A stretch of DNA of 12,960 nucleotides from Gammaproteobacteria bacterium (GTDB lineage Bacteria > Pseudomonadota > Gammaproteobacteria > Steroidobacterales > Steroidobacteraceae), in contig RGYP01000023.1 in NCBI GenBank assembly GCA_010031985.1, positions 1-12,960 on the forward strand, written 5' to 3'. Both the position numbers and the translations under genes were made by a program. The notes beneath the pieces were generated by a model. The model was given only the letters and a program-made list of their open reading frames with translations, made no database searches and was not told the DNA's origin. This document shows, piece after piece, positions 6,070 to 12,960 of the stretch. Within the stretch, counting starts at the first letter, position 1; the number at the start of each line of letters is the position of its first letter.

Positions 6070-7863
6070 ATGCAGAACATCCGCAATTTTTCGATCATCG
6101 CCCACGTCGATCACGGCAAGTCCACGCTCGCCGATCGGCTGATCCAGTTGTGTGGTGGCCTCGAGGCGCGCGAGATGCAGAGTCAGGTACTCGACTCGAT
6201 GGCGCTCGAGCGCGAGCGCGGCATCACCATCAAGGCGCAGAGCGTCACGCTCTACTACAACGCGGCCGATGGTCAGCGCTATCAGCTCAACCTCATCGAT
6301 ACCCCGGGGCACGTGGACTTCTCCTACGAGGTGTCGCGCTCGCTCGCCGCCTGCGACGGCGCACTGCTCGTGGTCGATGCCTCGCAGGGCGTCGAGGCGC
6401 AGAGCGTTGCCAATTGCTACACCGCGATCGAGCAGGGCCTTGAGGTACTGCCGGTCATCAACAAAATAGATCTGCCCTCGGCTGATCCGCCGAAAGTGAT
6501 CCGCGAAGTCGAAGAAATCATCGGTATCGAGGCGCAGGATGCAGTGCGGGTCTCGGCGAAGACCGGCGAGAACGTGCCCGAGTTGCTCGAGGCCATCGTC
6601 AAGCGCATTCCGGCGCCCAAGGGCGACCCGAACGGGCCCTTGCAGGCGCTGATCATCGACTCCTGGTTCGACAATTACGTCGGCGTCGTTTCTTTGGTGC
6701 GGGTGGTCAACGGCACGCTGAAGACCGGGGACAAGATTCGCGTGATGTCGACCGGTCGCAACTGGCTGGTCGACAAGCTCGGACGCTTCACGCCAAAGTC
6801 CATCGGTGCGACGCAGCTCGGCGCGGGCGAGGTCGGCTTCGTCATCGCCGGCATCAAGGAAATCGACGGTGCACCGGTGGGCGACACCATCACCCTCGAA
6901 AACAAGGCCTGTGCTGCCCCGTTGCCCGGTTTCAAACAGGTGCAGCCGCGCGTGTTCGCGGGGCTCTTTCCGGTGAACGCCGACGACTACGAGTCGTTCC
7001 GCGACGCGCTCGCGAAGCTGCGACTCAACGATTCTGCGCTGCACTACGAACCCGAAGTGTCGGGTGCGCTCGGCTTCGGGTTCCGAGTCGGCTTTCTCGG
7101 GCTGCTGCACATGGATATCGTGCAAGAGCGGCTCGAGCGCGAATACGACCTCGATCTCATCACGAGTGCGCCCACCGTGGTCTACGAGGTCGGGCTCACC
7201 GACGGCAGCAACGAATACGTCGACAATCCGGCGAAACTGCCGGCGCCGAACAAGCTCGCGGAAATTCGCGAGCCCATCATCATCGCCAACATCCTGGTGC
7301 CGCCCGATTACGTGGGCGGGGTATTGCAGCTGTGTACCGAGAAGCGCGGTTCGCAGAAAAAGATGCAGTACCTTGCCAACCAGGTGTCGCTGCAGTACGA
7401 GTTGCCGCTCGCCGAAGTCGTGCTCGATTTCTTCGATCGATTGAAGTCGGCGAGTCGTGGTTATGCCTCGTTCGACTACGAATTCAGTCACTTCCAGACG
7501 GCACCGCTTTCCAAGCTCGACATCCTCATCAACGGTGATCGAGTCGATGCGCTCTCCATCATCGTGCATCGCGACAGTGCCTATCAGCGTGGTCGCGAAC
7601 TCGTCGACAAGATGCAGGAGCTCATTCCGCGACAGATGTTCGAAGTGGCGGTACAGGCGGCGATCGGTTCGCACGTGATCGCGCGCGCCACGGTCAAGGC
7701 GCTGCGCAAAAACGTGTTGGCCAAGTGCTATGGCGGTGACGTCAGCCGCAAGCGCAAGCTGCTCGAGAAGCAGAAAGAAGGCAAAAAGCGCATGAAACAG
7801 GTGGGTTCCGTGGAGATTCCGCAGGAGGCCTTCCTCGCGGTGCTCAAAGTCGGCAGGAAGTGA
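6070..7863 (+). CDS. lepA: Elongation factor 4 (LepA), ribosome-associated GTPase
   Basis: The 597-residue product is a full-length LepA/EF4, a translational GTPase acting on the ribosome in initiation/assembly or under stress. G1 is AHVDHGKST (residues 11-19), the switch region is RERGITIKAQ, G3 DTPGH (77-81), G4 NKID (131-134) and G5 SAKTG (about 163). An EF-Tu-like domain 2 (about 190-275), EF-G-like domains III and V, and the LepA-specific C-terminal domain with NVLAKCYGGD, SRKRKLLEKQKEGKKRMKQ follow. Length matches E. coli LepA (599). The start MQNIRNFSIIAH is canonical. The ribosome site is weak and lies near a leader hairpin. The lepB start is 17 bases after the stop, so lepA-lepB co-transcription is likely, as in E. 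coli. Confidence 0.98.
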   Translation: MQNIRNFSIIAHVDHGKSTLADRLIQLCGGLEAREMQSQVLDSMALERERGITIKAQSVTLYYNAADGQRYQLNLIDTPGHVDFSYEVSRSLAACDGALLVVDASQGVEAQSVANCYTAIEQGLEVLPVINKIDLPSADPPKVIREVEEIIGIEAQDAVRVSAKTGENVPELLEAIVKRIPAPKGDPNGPLQALIIDSWFDNYVGVVSLVRVVNGTLKTGDKIRVMSTGRNWLVDKLGRFTPKSIGATQLGAGEVGFVIAGIKEIDGAPVGDTITLENKACAAPLPGFKQVQPRVFAGLFPVNADDYESFRDALAKLRLNDSALHYEPEVSGALGFGFRVGFLGLLHMDIVQERLEREYDLDLITSAPTVVYEVGLTDGSNEYVDNPAKLPAPNKLAEIREPIIIANILVPPDYVGGVLQLCTEKRGSQKKMQYLANQVSLQYELPLAEVVLDFFDRLKSASRGYASFDYEFSHFQTAPLSKLDILINGDRVDALSIIVHRDSAYQRGRELVDKMQELIPRQMFEVAVQAAIGSHVIARATVKALRKNVLAKCYGGDVSRKRKLLEKQKEGKKRMKQVGSVEIPQEAFLAVLKVGRK

Positions 7864-7867
7864 CCGC

Positions 7868-7873
7868 AGGAAG
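7868..7873 (+). promoter_or_regulatory. Ribosome binding site for lepB
   Basis: AGGAAG ends seven bases before ATG 7881. It favours this ATG over an in-frame upstream start at 7860 that would overlap lepA and add only seven non-conserved residues. Confidence 0.65.
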
Positions 7874-7880
7874 TGACCCC

Positions 7881-8966
7881 ATGATCGATCTCATCATCTC
7901 GACGCTGGCATTGCTCGCGCTGCCGGTCGCCATCATCTGCGTGATCGACGACTGGTTCGTTCGTCCCGGTCGCCAGCTCGTGCTCAAAGAAGGGCAGCCG
8001 AGTCCCGACCCGCTCGTGATGCGCGTGCTTTACGGCGCCTTGCCGTTTTTGGTGATCGCCTGGTTCTTCCAGTTGATGTCGGCACAGCGGGCGGATTTCA
8101 GTTTGCTGCTGATCCTGATCACCGTCGCCTCGGGCATCGTCTGGGCGATCGATCATTGGCTGCTTGCGCCGCGTCGCCTGGCAGCGGCGCGGGCGGCCAA
8201 GCGCGAGCCCGAATCGCTGCAACTGCCGGGCACCGTCGACTACGCCCGCAGTTTTTTCCCGGTGATGGCGGTGCTTCTCGTGCTGCGTTCGTTTTTCTAC
8301 GAACCGTACCGGATCCCCTCGGATTCGATGATGCCGACCCTGCTCGATGGCGACTTCATCCTCGTCAACAAATACGCCTACGGCGTACGTTTGCCGGTGG
8401 TGCATCGCAAGATCGTGGAGATGGGCAAGCCCGCGCGCGGTGACGTCGCCGTGTTTCGGTTCCCGGCCGATCCGGCCGTCAATTACGTGAAACGCGTGGT
8501 CGGTTTGCCGGGCGATCTCGTCGAAGTTCGCAACGACCAGCTCATCATCAACGGCAAACCGGTACCCCTCGTGCAGCAAAGCCGCTACGACGACGGTTGC
8601 TACCAGAACATGCGGCTTGCCGAAGAAGACCTCGACGGACGCAAGCACGCCGTACTGCATTGCCTGAGCTCCGACATGCTGGCCGTGCCGCCGTTGCCAT
8701 CCTGCAATCGCAACATCATGCAGGGGTACATTTGCAACGAGTCGACGGCCGGCATCAACCCGGACTCCGGTGACCGCTTCATGCAGGTGCCGCAGGGACA
8801 ATATTTGATGGTCGGTGACAATCGCGACAACAGCTCGGACGGTCGCGTCTGGGGTTTCGTCGATGAGTCGCTGCTCGTGGGCAGGGCGAGTGCGATCTGG
8901 TTCAACTGGGATCTGCAGCGGTCCGGAGGCCCGAACTGGTCACGCATTTTCACTCGAATCGAGTGA
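7881..8966 (+). CDS. lepB: Signal peptidase I (LepB)
   Basis: The 361-residue inner-membrane serine protease cleaves signal peptides from exported proteins. Hydrophobic segments lie at about residues 3-23, 50-67, 74-97 and 127-143; E. coli LepB has two, so the N-terminal part is expanded. The catalytic Ser149 is in PSDSMMPTL (usually PSGSMMPTL) and the general-base Lys204 in YVKRVVGLPGD. The conserved GDNRDNSSDGRVWGFV box and the final GRASAIWF are present. A periplasmic insert between these boxes contains Cys240, Cys261, Cys275 and Cys285. The gene lies between lepA and rnc, the same order as in E. coli. The ATG at 7881 has a good AGGAAG ribosome site. Confidence 0.97.
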   Translation: MIDLIISTLALLALPVAIICVIDDWFVRPGRQLVLKEGQPSPDPLVMRVLYGALPFLVIAWFFQLMSAQRADFSLLLILITVASGIVWAIDHWLLAPRRLAAARAAKREPESLQLPGTVDYARSFFPVMAVLLVLRSFFYEPYRIPSDSMMPTLLDGDFILVNKYAYGVRLPVVHRKIVEMGKPARGDVAVFRFPADPAVNYVKRVVGLPGDLVEVRNDQLIINGKPVPLVQQSRYDDGCYQNMRLAEEDLDGRKHAVLHCLSSDMLAVPPLPSCNRNIMQGYICNESTAGINPDSGDRFMQVPQGQYLMVGDNRDNSSDGRVWGFVDESLLVGRASAIWFNWDLQRSGGPNWSRIFTRIE

Positions 8967-8982
8967 GCGAGCGGTGAGCGCG

Positions 8983-9669
8983 ATGCGTCCGGATTGGCCG
9001 CAGCGATGGTTGCAGTCGGCGCTCGGCTACGCGCCCCGCGACCTTGCGCTCTTCACGGCGGCGCTGACTCATCGCAGTGCCTCGGGTCGCAACAACGAGC
9101 GACTCGAATTTTTGGGGGACGCGGTGCTCAATCTTCTGGTCGCCGAGTTGCTCTATCAACGCTTTCCGACGGCGGACGAGGGTGATCTCAGTCGCTTGCG
9201 CGCAAGTCTCGTGAGTGCGGGGCCGCTGGCAGGAATCGCCCAGAGTCTCGGGCTCGGAGAGGAGTTGCAGCTCGGATCTGGGGAGCTCAAGAGTGGCGGC
9301 TTCCGTCGCGAATCGATTCTTGCCGATGCCTTCGAGGCCACCATCGGCGCGGTGTACCTCGATACGGGTCTCGAGGCGGCACGCGCCATCGTCACTCGAT
9401 TCTGCATGCCGCTGCTCGAGGCTTTGCCGCAAGCGGACGCGCTCAAAGATCCGAAGACCCGTCTGCAGGAGTGGTTGCAGTCGCGCGCTTTGTCTTTGCC
9501 TGTCTACAGCGTCGAGAGCGTGAGCGGTGAGCCGCACGATCAGCACTTCGTGGTGCGCTGCGAGATCGCAGCGAGAGAGATCAGCACCGTGGGTGAAGGC
9601 TCGAGCCGAAGGCGTGCCGAGCAGGAAGCCGCGCAGCGTGCGCTTGTGAAAATAGGTGAACGCACATGA
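8983..9669 (+). CDS. rnc: Ribonuclease III
   Basis: The 228-residue enzyme cleaves double-stranded RNA in rRNA processing and mRNA decay. The signature NERLEFLGD spans residues 38-46; metal-binding acidic residues are Glu42, Asp46, Asp115 and Glu118, one position from the E. coli numbering. The double-stranded RNA-binding domain (about 156-226) has DPKTRLQEWLQ, the HDQHFVVRCEI strand and SSRRRAEQEAAQRAL. I chose the ATG at 8983; GTG 8974 in the same frame would add three residues and cannot be excluded, since both have weak ribosome sites. The gap to lepB is 16 bases. The stop overlaps the era start (ATGA at 9666-9669). In E. coli rnc and era are likewise coupled. Confidence 0.97.
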   Translation: MRPDWPQRWLQSALGYAPRDLALFTAALTHRSASGRNNERLEFLGDAVLNLLVAELLYQRFPTADEGDLSRLRASLVSAGPLAGIAQSLGLGEELQLGSGELKSGGFRRESILADAFEATIGAVYLDTGLEAARAIVTRFCMPLLEALPQADALKDPKTRLQEWLQSRALSLPVYSVESVSGEPHDQHFVVRCEIAAREISTVGEGSSRRRAEQEAAQRALVKIGERT

Positions 9670-10583
9670 ACGAACCGCTCGAGTCGGCCGATTTCCGAGC
9701 CGGGTTCGCGGCGCTCGTCGGTCGCCCTAACGTCGGCAAGTCGACCCTGCTCAACGCGCTCGTCGGCGAGAAAGTGTCGATCGTCACGCCGCGCCCGCAG
9801 ACGACGCGGCATCGCATCACGGGTCTCGTCAACCGTGCAGGCTTGCAGATCGCCTTCGTCGATACGCCGGGTTTGCATGCGGGTGGCAAACGCGCCCTCA
9901 ATCGCGCGATGAATCGCACCGCGGCGGCGGCACTGCTCGATGCGGATCTCGTGGTGTTCGTGGTCGAGGCGTTGCGCTGGACGCCCGAAGACGAAGCGGT
10001 CTTGCAGCGCATCCGCGAGAGCGGACGGGCGGCGCTGTGCGTGGTGAGCAAGGTCGACACCGCAAGACCCCGCGATCGTTTGCTGCCGTTCATCGCGCAG
10101 CTTGCGCAGCGGCACGAATTTCGCGCGATCGTGCCGGTGTCGGCGGTACGCGCCGACAATCTCGAGGAGTTGATCACGGCGATCGCTCGCGAACTGCCGC
10201 CCTCGCCGCAATTGTTCGACGAGACCGATCGTACCGATCGCGACCTGCGGTTTCGAATCACCGAGATCATCCGCGAGAAACTCACGCTCGAGCTCAATCA
10301 GGAGGTGCCCTACGGCATCGCCGTCGAGATCGAAAAGATGGAGCGCGAGACCGCCGATGGGGGCGAACGCGATCTGATCCATGCCGTGATCTGGGTCGAT
10401 CGCGAGGGTCAGAAGCCGATCGTAATCGGCGCGGGGGGTGCGCGGCTCAAGCGCGTCGGTAGCTCCTCGCGTCGCGAAATCATTGGCCTGCTCGGTCACC
10501 GCGTTCACCTCGAGTTGTGGGTCAAGGTGCGCGAGAACTGGGCGGATAACGCCCAAGCGCTGCGCACGCTGGGCCTCGAGTAG
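9666..10583 (+). CDS. era: GTPase Era, 30S ribosome assembly
   Basis: The 305-residue GTPase binds the 3' end of 16S rRNA during 30S maturation. The GTPase domain has G1 GRPNVGKST (19-27), a switch I threonine in PQTTRHRITG, G3 DTPG (66-69) and G5 VSA. The C-terminal KH domain (about 205-290) includes IIREKL, EVPYGIAVEIE, DREGQKPIVIGAGG and VHLELWVKVRENW. G4, normally NKxD, reads Ser128-Lys-Val-Asp131; AGC replaces the usual AAC/AAT codon. Length is normal (E. coli 301). The gene is coupled to rnc by a four-base overlap and followed 13 bases later by recO, the standard gammaproteobacterial order. Confidence 0.97.
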   Translation: MNEPLESADFRAGFAALVGRPNVGKSTLLNALVGEKVSIVTPRPQTTRHRITGLVNRAGLQIAFVDTPGLHAGGKRALNRAMNRTAAAALLDADLVVFVVEALRWTPEDEAVLQRIRESGRAALCVVSKVDTARPRDRLLPFIAQLAQRHEFRAIVPVSAVRADNLEELITAIARELPPSPQLFDETDRTDRDLRFRITEIIREKLTLELNQEVPYGIAVEIEKMERETADGGERDLIHAVIWVDREGQKPIVIGAGGARLKRVGSSSRREIIGLLGHRVHLELWVKVRENWADNAQALRTLGLE

Positions 10584-10589
10584 GGAGAG
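10583..10589 (+). promoter_or_regulatory. Ribosome binding site deciding the GTG start of recO
   Basis: GGGAGAG ends seven bases before GTG 10597 and begins within the era TAG stop. It supports this start over longer in-frame readings that would overlap era by over 100 bases. Confidence 0.65.
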
Positions 10590-10596
10590 CGCCGCG

Positions 10597-11355
10597 GTGG
10601 CCAAGGGCAGCCGACGCATCGACCTTGCCGAACTCTACGTGCTGCACCATCGGCCTTGGCGTGACACGAGCCGCATGCTCGACGTGTTCACGCGCGAGCA
10701 TGGTCGGCTGACCTTGTTTGCTCGCGGAGTACGGGGCCCGAAATCGCGCAGTGCCTCCGTGCTGCAGCCGTTTCGTCCGTTGCTCGGTTCCTGGACCCTC
10801 ACCGGTGATGCCGGGCAGCTAAATCAGGTGGAGAGCGCGCCGGCGGCGGGCGAGTGGCAGCCCCTGCCCGCGGCGGCCTTGATCAGTGCGTGGTATCTGA
10901 ACGAGCTCGTGCTCAAGCTCACCCTGCGGCACGATCCGCAGCCGCTCGTTTTTGATCTCTACCATCGCAGCCTCGAGCGATTGCGCGCGGGCGAGCCGGT
11001 ACCGGCGGTGCTGCGCAGCTTCGAGAGGCAGCTCCTCGAGATGCTCGGGTACGGGGTCGAATTTCGTGCCGAGGCTCGCGAGGGCGCCGCGCTGCGGGCC
11101 GACGCGTATTATCATTTCCATGCGGATCTCGGCTTCATCGAGGTGTCGGGCGAGCCGCCGACCTCGGCCGTGGCCGGATGCGACCTGCTCGCTATCGCCG
11201 CGGACGATTATCGCCAGCCCGCTGTGCTCGAGACGGCGCGGCGGGTGTTGCGGGCGGCGCTCGATCGGGCGCTCGAGGGTCGCGATTTGAACACGCGCGC
11301 GGTGGCGCGGGCGGTCGTCCGTCGTTCTCGCAGTCAGGAGACAAAGAATTCATGA
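10597..11355 (+). CDS. recO: DNA repair protein RecO
   Basis: The 252-residue protein matches RecO, which works with RecR (and RecF) to load RecA onto SSB-coated single-stranded DNA in gap repair. The N-terminal OB-fold is recognisable (AELYVLHHRPWRDTSRMLDVF, then TREHGRLTLFARGVRGPKS, about residues 11-50). The all-helical C-terminal domain includes FERQLLEMLGYG (about 140-151). The ending EGRDLNTRAVARAV resembles the family's typical C-terminus. There is no CxxC zinc motif, as in many gammaproteobacterial RecO proteins. The GTG start has a GGGAGAG ribosome site. The stop overlaps pdxJ (ATGA at 11352-11355). Confidence 0.94.
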   Translation: MAKGSRRIDLAELYVLHHRPWRDTSRMLDVFTREHGRLTLFARGVRGPKSRSASVLQPFRPLLGSWTLTGDAGQLNQVESAPAAGEWQPLPAAALISAWYLNELVLKLTLRHDPQPLVFDLYHRSLERLRAGEPVPAVLRSFERQLLEMLGYGVEFRAEAREGAALRADAYYHFHADLGFIEVSGEPPTSAVAGCDLLAIAADDYRQPAVLETARRVLRAALDRALEGRDLNTRAVARAVVRRSRSQETKNS

Positions 11356-12083
11356 GTTTTGGTATCGATCTTGGCGTCAACATCGATCACGTGGCGACAC
11401 TGCGTCAGGCGCGACGCGTGAGCTATCCGAGTCCGATCGAGGCGGCGCTCGCCGCCGAGCAGGCTGGTGCCGACAACATCACGCTGCACCTGCGCGAGGA
11501 CCGCCGGCACATTCAGGACGCCGACGTCGAAGCGCTGCGACCGTTGTTGCGAACGCGCATGAATCTCGAGATCGCGGTCACCGATGAAATGATCAACCTG
11601 GCGCGGCGTATCCGGCCGGCAGATTGCTGTCTCGTGCCCGAGCGCCGCGCCGAGATCACGACCGAGGGCGGGCTCGATGTCGTGGGGCAGATCGGTCGAC
11701 TGCGCGAGAGCTGTGCGCTGCTCGCGGCGAGCGGCATCCGCGTGGCGCTGTTCATCGATCCGGAGCCCGCGCAAATCGAGGCCACGGCGCGAGCCGGTGC
11801 GCCGGTGGTCGAACTGCATACCGGACGCTACTGCGAGACCAGTGGCGCTGAGGCGGCACACGAACTTGAGCGTCTGCGCGCCGGGGCGCGGCTTGCGGCG
11901 ACGCTCGGTCTCGAGGTCCACGCGGGTCACGGGCTGCACTACGAGAACGTGCAACCGGTGGCTGCGATCGCGCAAATCACCGAACTCAACATCGGCCACG
12001 CGATCGTCGCGCGCGCCGTTTTCACTGGCCTCGCCGCAGCCGTACGCGACATGAAGGCCCTGATGGTGGCAGCTCGCACATGA
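11352..12083 (+). CDS. pdxJ: Pyridoxine 5'-phosphate synthase PdxJ
   Basis: The 243-residue TIM-barrel enzyme joins 1-deoxyxylulose 5-phosphate and 3-amino-2-oxopropyl phosphate (the PdxA product) to form pyridoxine 5'-phosphate, the last ring-closing step of the DXP-dependent vitamin B6 route. Family motifs are complete: GVNIDHVATLRQAR (8-21), TLHLREDRRHI with His46, RMNLE with Glu73, CCLVPE, TTEGGLDV, AGHGL with His193, and ELNIGHAIVARAVFTGL. His46, Glu73 and His193 align with E. coli catalytic residues His43, Glu70 and His191. The ATG overlaps the recO stop and is preceded by AGGAGA nine bases upstream. recO-pdxJ adjacency is the same as in E. coli. Confidence 0.97.
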   Translation: MSFGIDLGVNIDHVATLRQARRVSYPSPIEAALAAEQAGADNITLHLREDRRHIQDADVEALRPLLRTRMNLEIAVTDEMINLARRIRPADCCLVPERRAEITTEGGLDVVGQIGRLRESCALLAASGIRVALFIDPEPAQIEATARAGAPVVELHTGRYCETSGAEAAHELERLRAGARLAATLGLEVHAGHGLHYENVQPVAAIAQITELNIGHAIVARAVFTGLAAAVRDMKALMVAART

Positions 12084-12859
12084 CGACACTCGTTTTCGAC
12101 ATCGAAACCGTTCCGGACGTTGAACTCGGTCGCCGCGTCTTCGGCCTCGAGGGGCTCGAAGACGTGCAGGTGGCCAAGGCGATGTTCGCGCAGGCGCGTC
12201 GACACGGAGGCAGCGATTTTTTGCCGCACGAGCAGCATCGCATCGTGGCGATCTCCTGCGTCATGCGTCGTGGCGACACGCTCAAGGTATGGAGTCTCGG
12301 CGATCTCGAATCGACCGAGGCCGAGCTCGTAACACGATTTTTCGAGGGTATCGAGCGACACACGCCGAATCTCGTCTCCTGGAACGGCGGCGGGTTCGAT
12401 TTGCCGGTGTTGCACTACCGGGCGCTCAAGCACGGCGTGGTGGCGCGCCGCTATTGGGAGACGGGCGGCGAGGATCAAAGTTTTCGCTGGAACAATTATC
12501 TCAGTCGGTTTCACGAACGACACACCGATCTCATGGACGTGCTGTCGGCTTACCAGCCGCGTGCCAAGGCGAGTCTTAGCGACATGGCTTACCTGCTCGG
12601 CCTGCCCGGCAAACTCGGCTTCTCGGGTGATCAGGTCTGGCAGGCGTACACCGATGGCAATTTGCAGGGCATCCGTCGCTACTGCGAAACCGACGTGCTC
12701 AACACCTGGCTCATCTTTTTGCGTTTCGAGATGATGCGCGGCCGGCTCGATGCCGCAGGACTCGCCGCCGAAGAGGCGCGCATCCGGGAACACTTGGCTG
12801 CGGCGGATGAACCGCATTTCGCGGAGTTTCTCGCGGCCTGGCCCCCGACCTCCACGTGA
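12080..12859 (+). CDS. Predicted 3'-5' exonuclease of the PolB-like DEDDy family
   Basis: The 259-residue protein carries a DEDDy ribonuclease-H-like exonuclease domain over nearly its full length. Exo I is VFDIETVP (Asp7, Glu9), Exo II is SWNGGGFDLPVL (Asp107) and Exo III is YCETDVLNT (Tyr201, Asp205). Together these form the two-metal catalytic set of the DNA polymerase B proofreading family, here without a polymerase domain. It fits the family annotated as predicted 3'-5' exonuclease related to PolB (Pfam DNA_pol_B_exo2), whose substrate is, to my knowledge, not established. The ATG overlaps the pdxJ stop (ATGA at 12080-12083), so it is probably translated with pdxJ, and it closes the operon visible here. 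Confidence 0.9.
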   Translation: MTTLVFDIETVPDVELGRRVFGLEGLEDVQVAKAMFAQARRHGGSDFLPHEQHRIVAISCVMRRGDTLKVWSLGDLESTEAELVTRFFEGIERHTPNLVSWNGGGFDLPVLHYRALKHGVVARRYWETGGEDQSFRWNNYLSRFHERHTDLMDVLSAYQPRAKASLSDMAYLLGLPGKLGFSGDQVWQAYTDGNLQGIRRYCETDVLNTWLIFLRFEMMRGRLDAAGLAAEEARIREHLAAADEPHFAEFLAAWPPTST

Positions 12860-12960
12860 GCAGGAATCGCAGCGAGTGAGCCGCGGCCCGAGACCGCCCG
12901 GCCCGGGGCTGTTGGGACCGGGCGTCGCAGCATGCGGGCTGACCGGTACATACTGGGGCA
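12860..12960 (+). other. End of window, no gene assigned
   Basis: This 101-base GC-rich tail may hold the beginning of the next gene. Two forward frames stay open to the edge: one from GTG 12876 (starting MSRGPRPPGPG) and one from ATG 12932 (MRADRYILG). Neither has a convincing ribosome site and neither start is one I recognise. A GCCCGG/CCGGGC inverted repeat (12901-12923) is present without a T-run. Confidence 0.4.

Noticed and set aside
5755..7674. 639-residue open frame on the minus strand opposite lepA
   Set aside because: Same reason: composition of a GC-driven shadow, no family motif, and full overlap with a certain gene.
12901..12923. GCCCGG/CCGGGC inverted repeat as a terminator of the pdxJ-exonuclease operon
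   Set aside because: The loop is long and no T-run follows; such GC palindromes are common by chance here.
12876..12960. Open frames reaching the right edge as the next gene
   Set aside because: Too short to recognise, starts unsupported by ribosome sites, and no family motif visible.
1..12960. CRISPR array, insertion sequence, prophage, defence island or tRNA
   Set aside because: No spaced direct repeats, transposase or integrase motifs, attachment-like repeats or tRNA-like folds were seen; nearly all bases are used by core genes.

Overview
The window reads as a chromosomal housekeeping segment of a high-GC gammaproteobacterium, all genes on the + strand. The order sdhCDAB-sdhE, rpoE-rseA-rseB, a small glutaredoxin-like gene, lepA-lepB-rnc-era-recO-pdxJ and a predicted 3'-5' exonuclease fits Xanthomonadales/Nevskiales/Steroidobacter-type lineages. 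That placement is an inference from gene order and protein character, not from a phylogeny. I see no mobile element, prophage, CRISPR array, tRNA or rRNA, and no stretch over 300 bases without a gene.

Region 1 (1-3380): the 3' end of sdhC, then sdhD, sdhA, sdhB and sdhE. These encode the succinate dehydrogenase membrane anchors, the flavoprotein, the iron-sulfur subunit and the flavinylation factor. sdhA carries an apparent internal deletion of about 59 bp near 2236-2245. It removes about 20 conserved residues and changes the reading frame; the normal C-terminus continues in another frame to 2332.

Region 2 (3381-5736): the envelope-stress module. A strong match to a sigma-E promoter (3459-3485) precedes rpoE, so the sigma factor probably drives its own operon. 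The anti-sigma gene rseA overlaps rpoE but encodes only 141 residues. It keeps the first part of the sigma-binding domain and a periplasmic-type C-terminus, with the middle (rest of the sigma-binding domain plus the membrane helix) missing. rseB follows with a good signal peptide and an Arg-Pro-rich repeat tail. No rseC or degP/mucD gene follows; rseB runs directly into the glutaredoxin-like gene.

Region 3 (5733-12859): a glutaredoxin-like gene, a short intergenic region with a TATAAT box and a leader hairpin, then a tightly packed set: lepA (translation factor EF4), lepB (signal peptidase I), rnc (RNase III), era (ribosome-assembly GTPase), recO (recombination repair), pdxJ (vitamin B6 synthesis) and a DEDDy exonuclease. 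Several junctions are ATGA/GTGA/TTGA stop-start overlaps, which suggests translational coupling. Era has Ser in place of the usual Asn in its guanine-specificity motif.

I found no clearly new biological system. The points most worth a second look are the two damaged or shortened genes (sdhA, rseA), which are either real loss-of-function events or an assembly problem, the missing degP, and the Era substitution.
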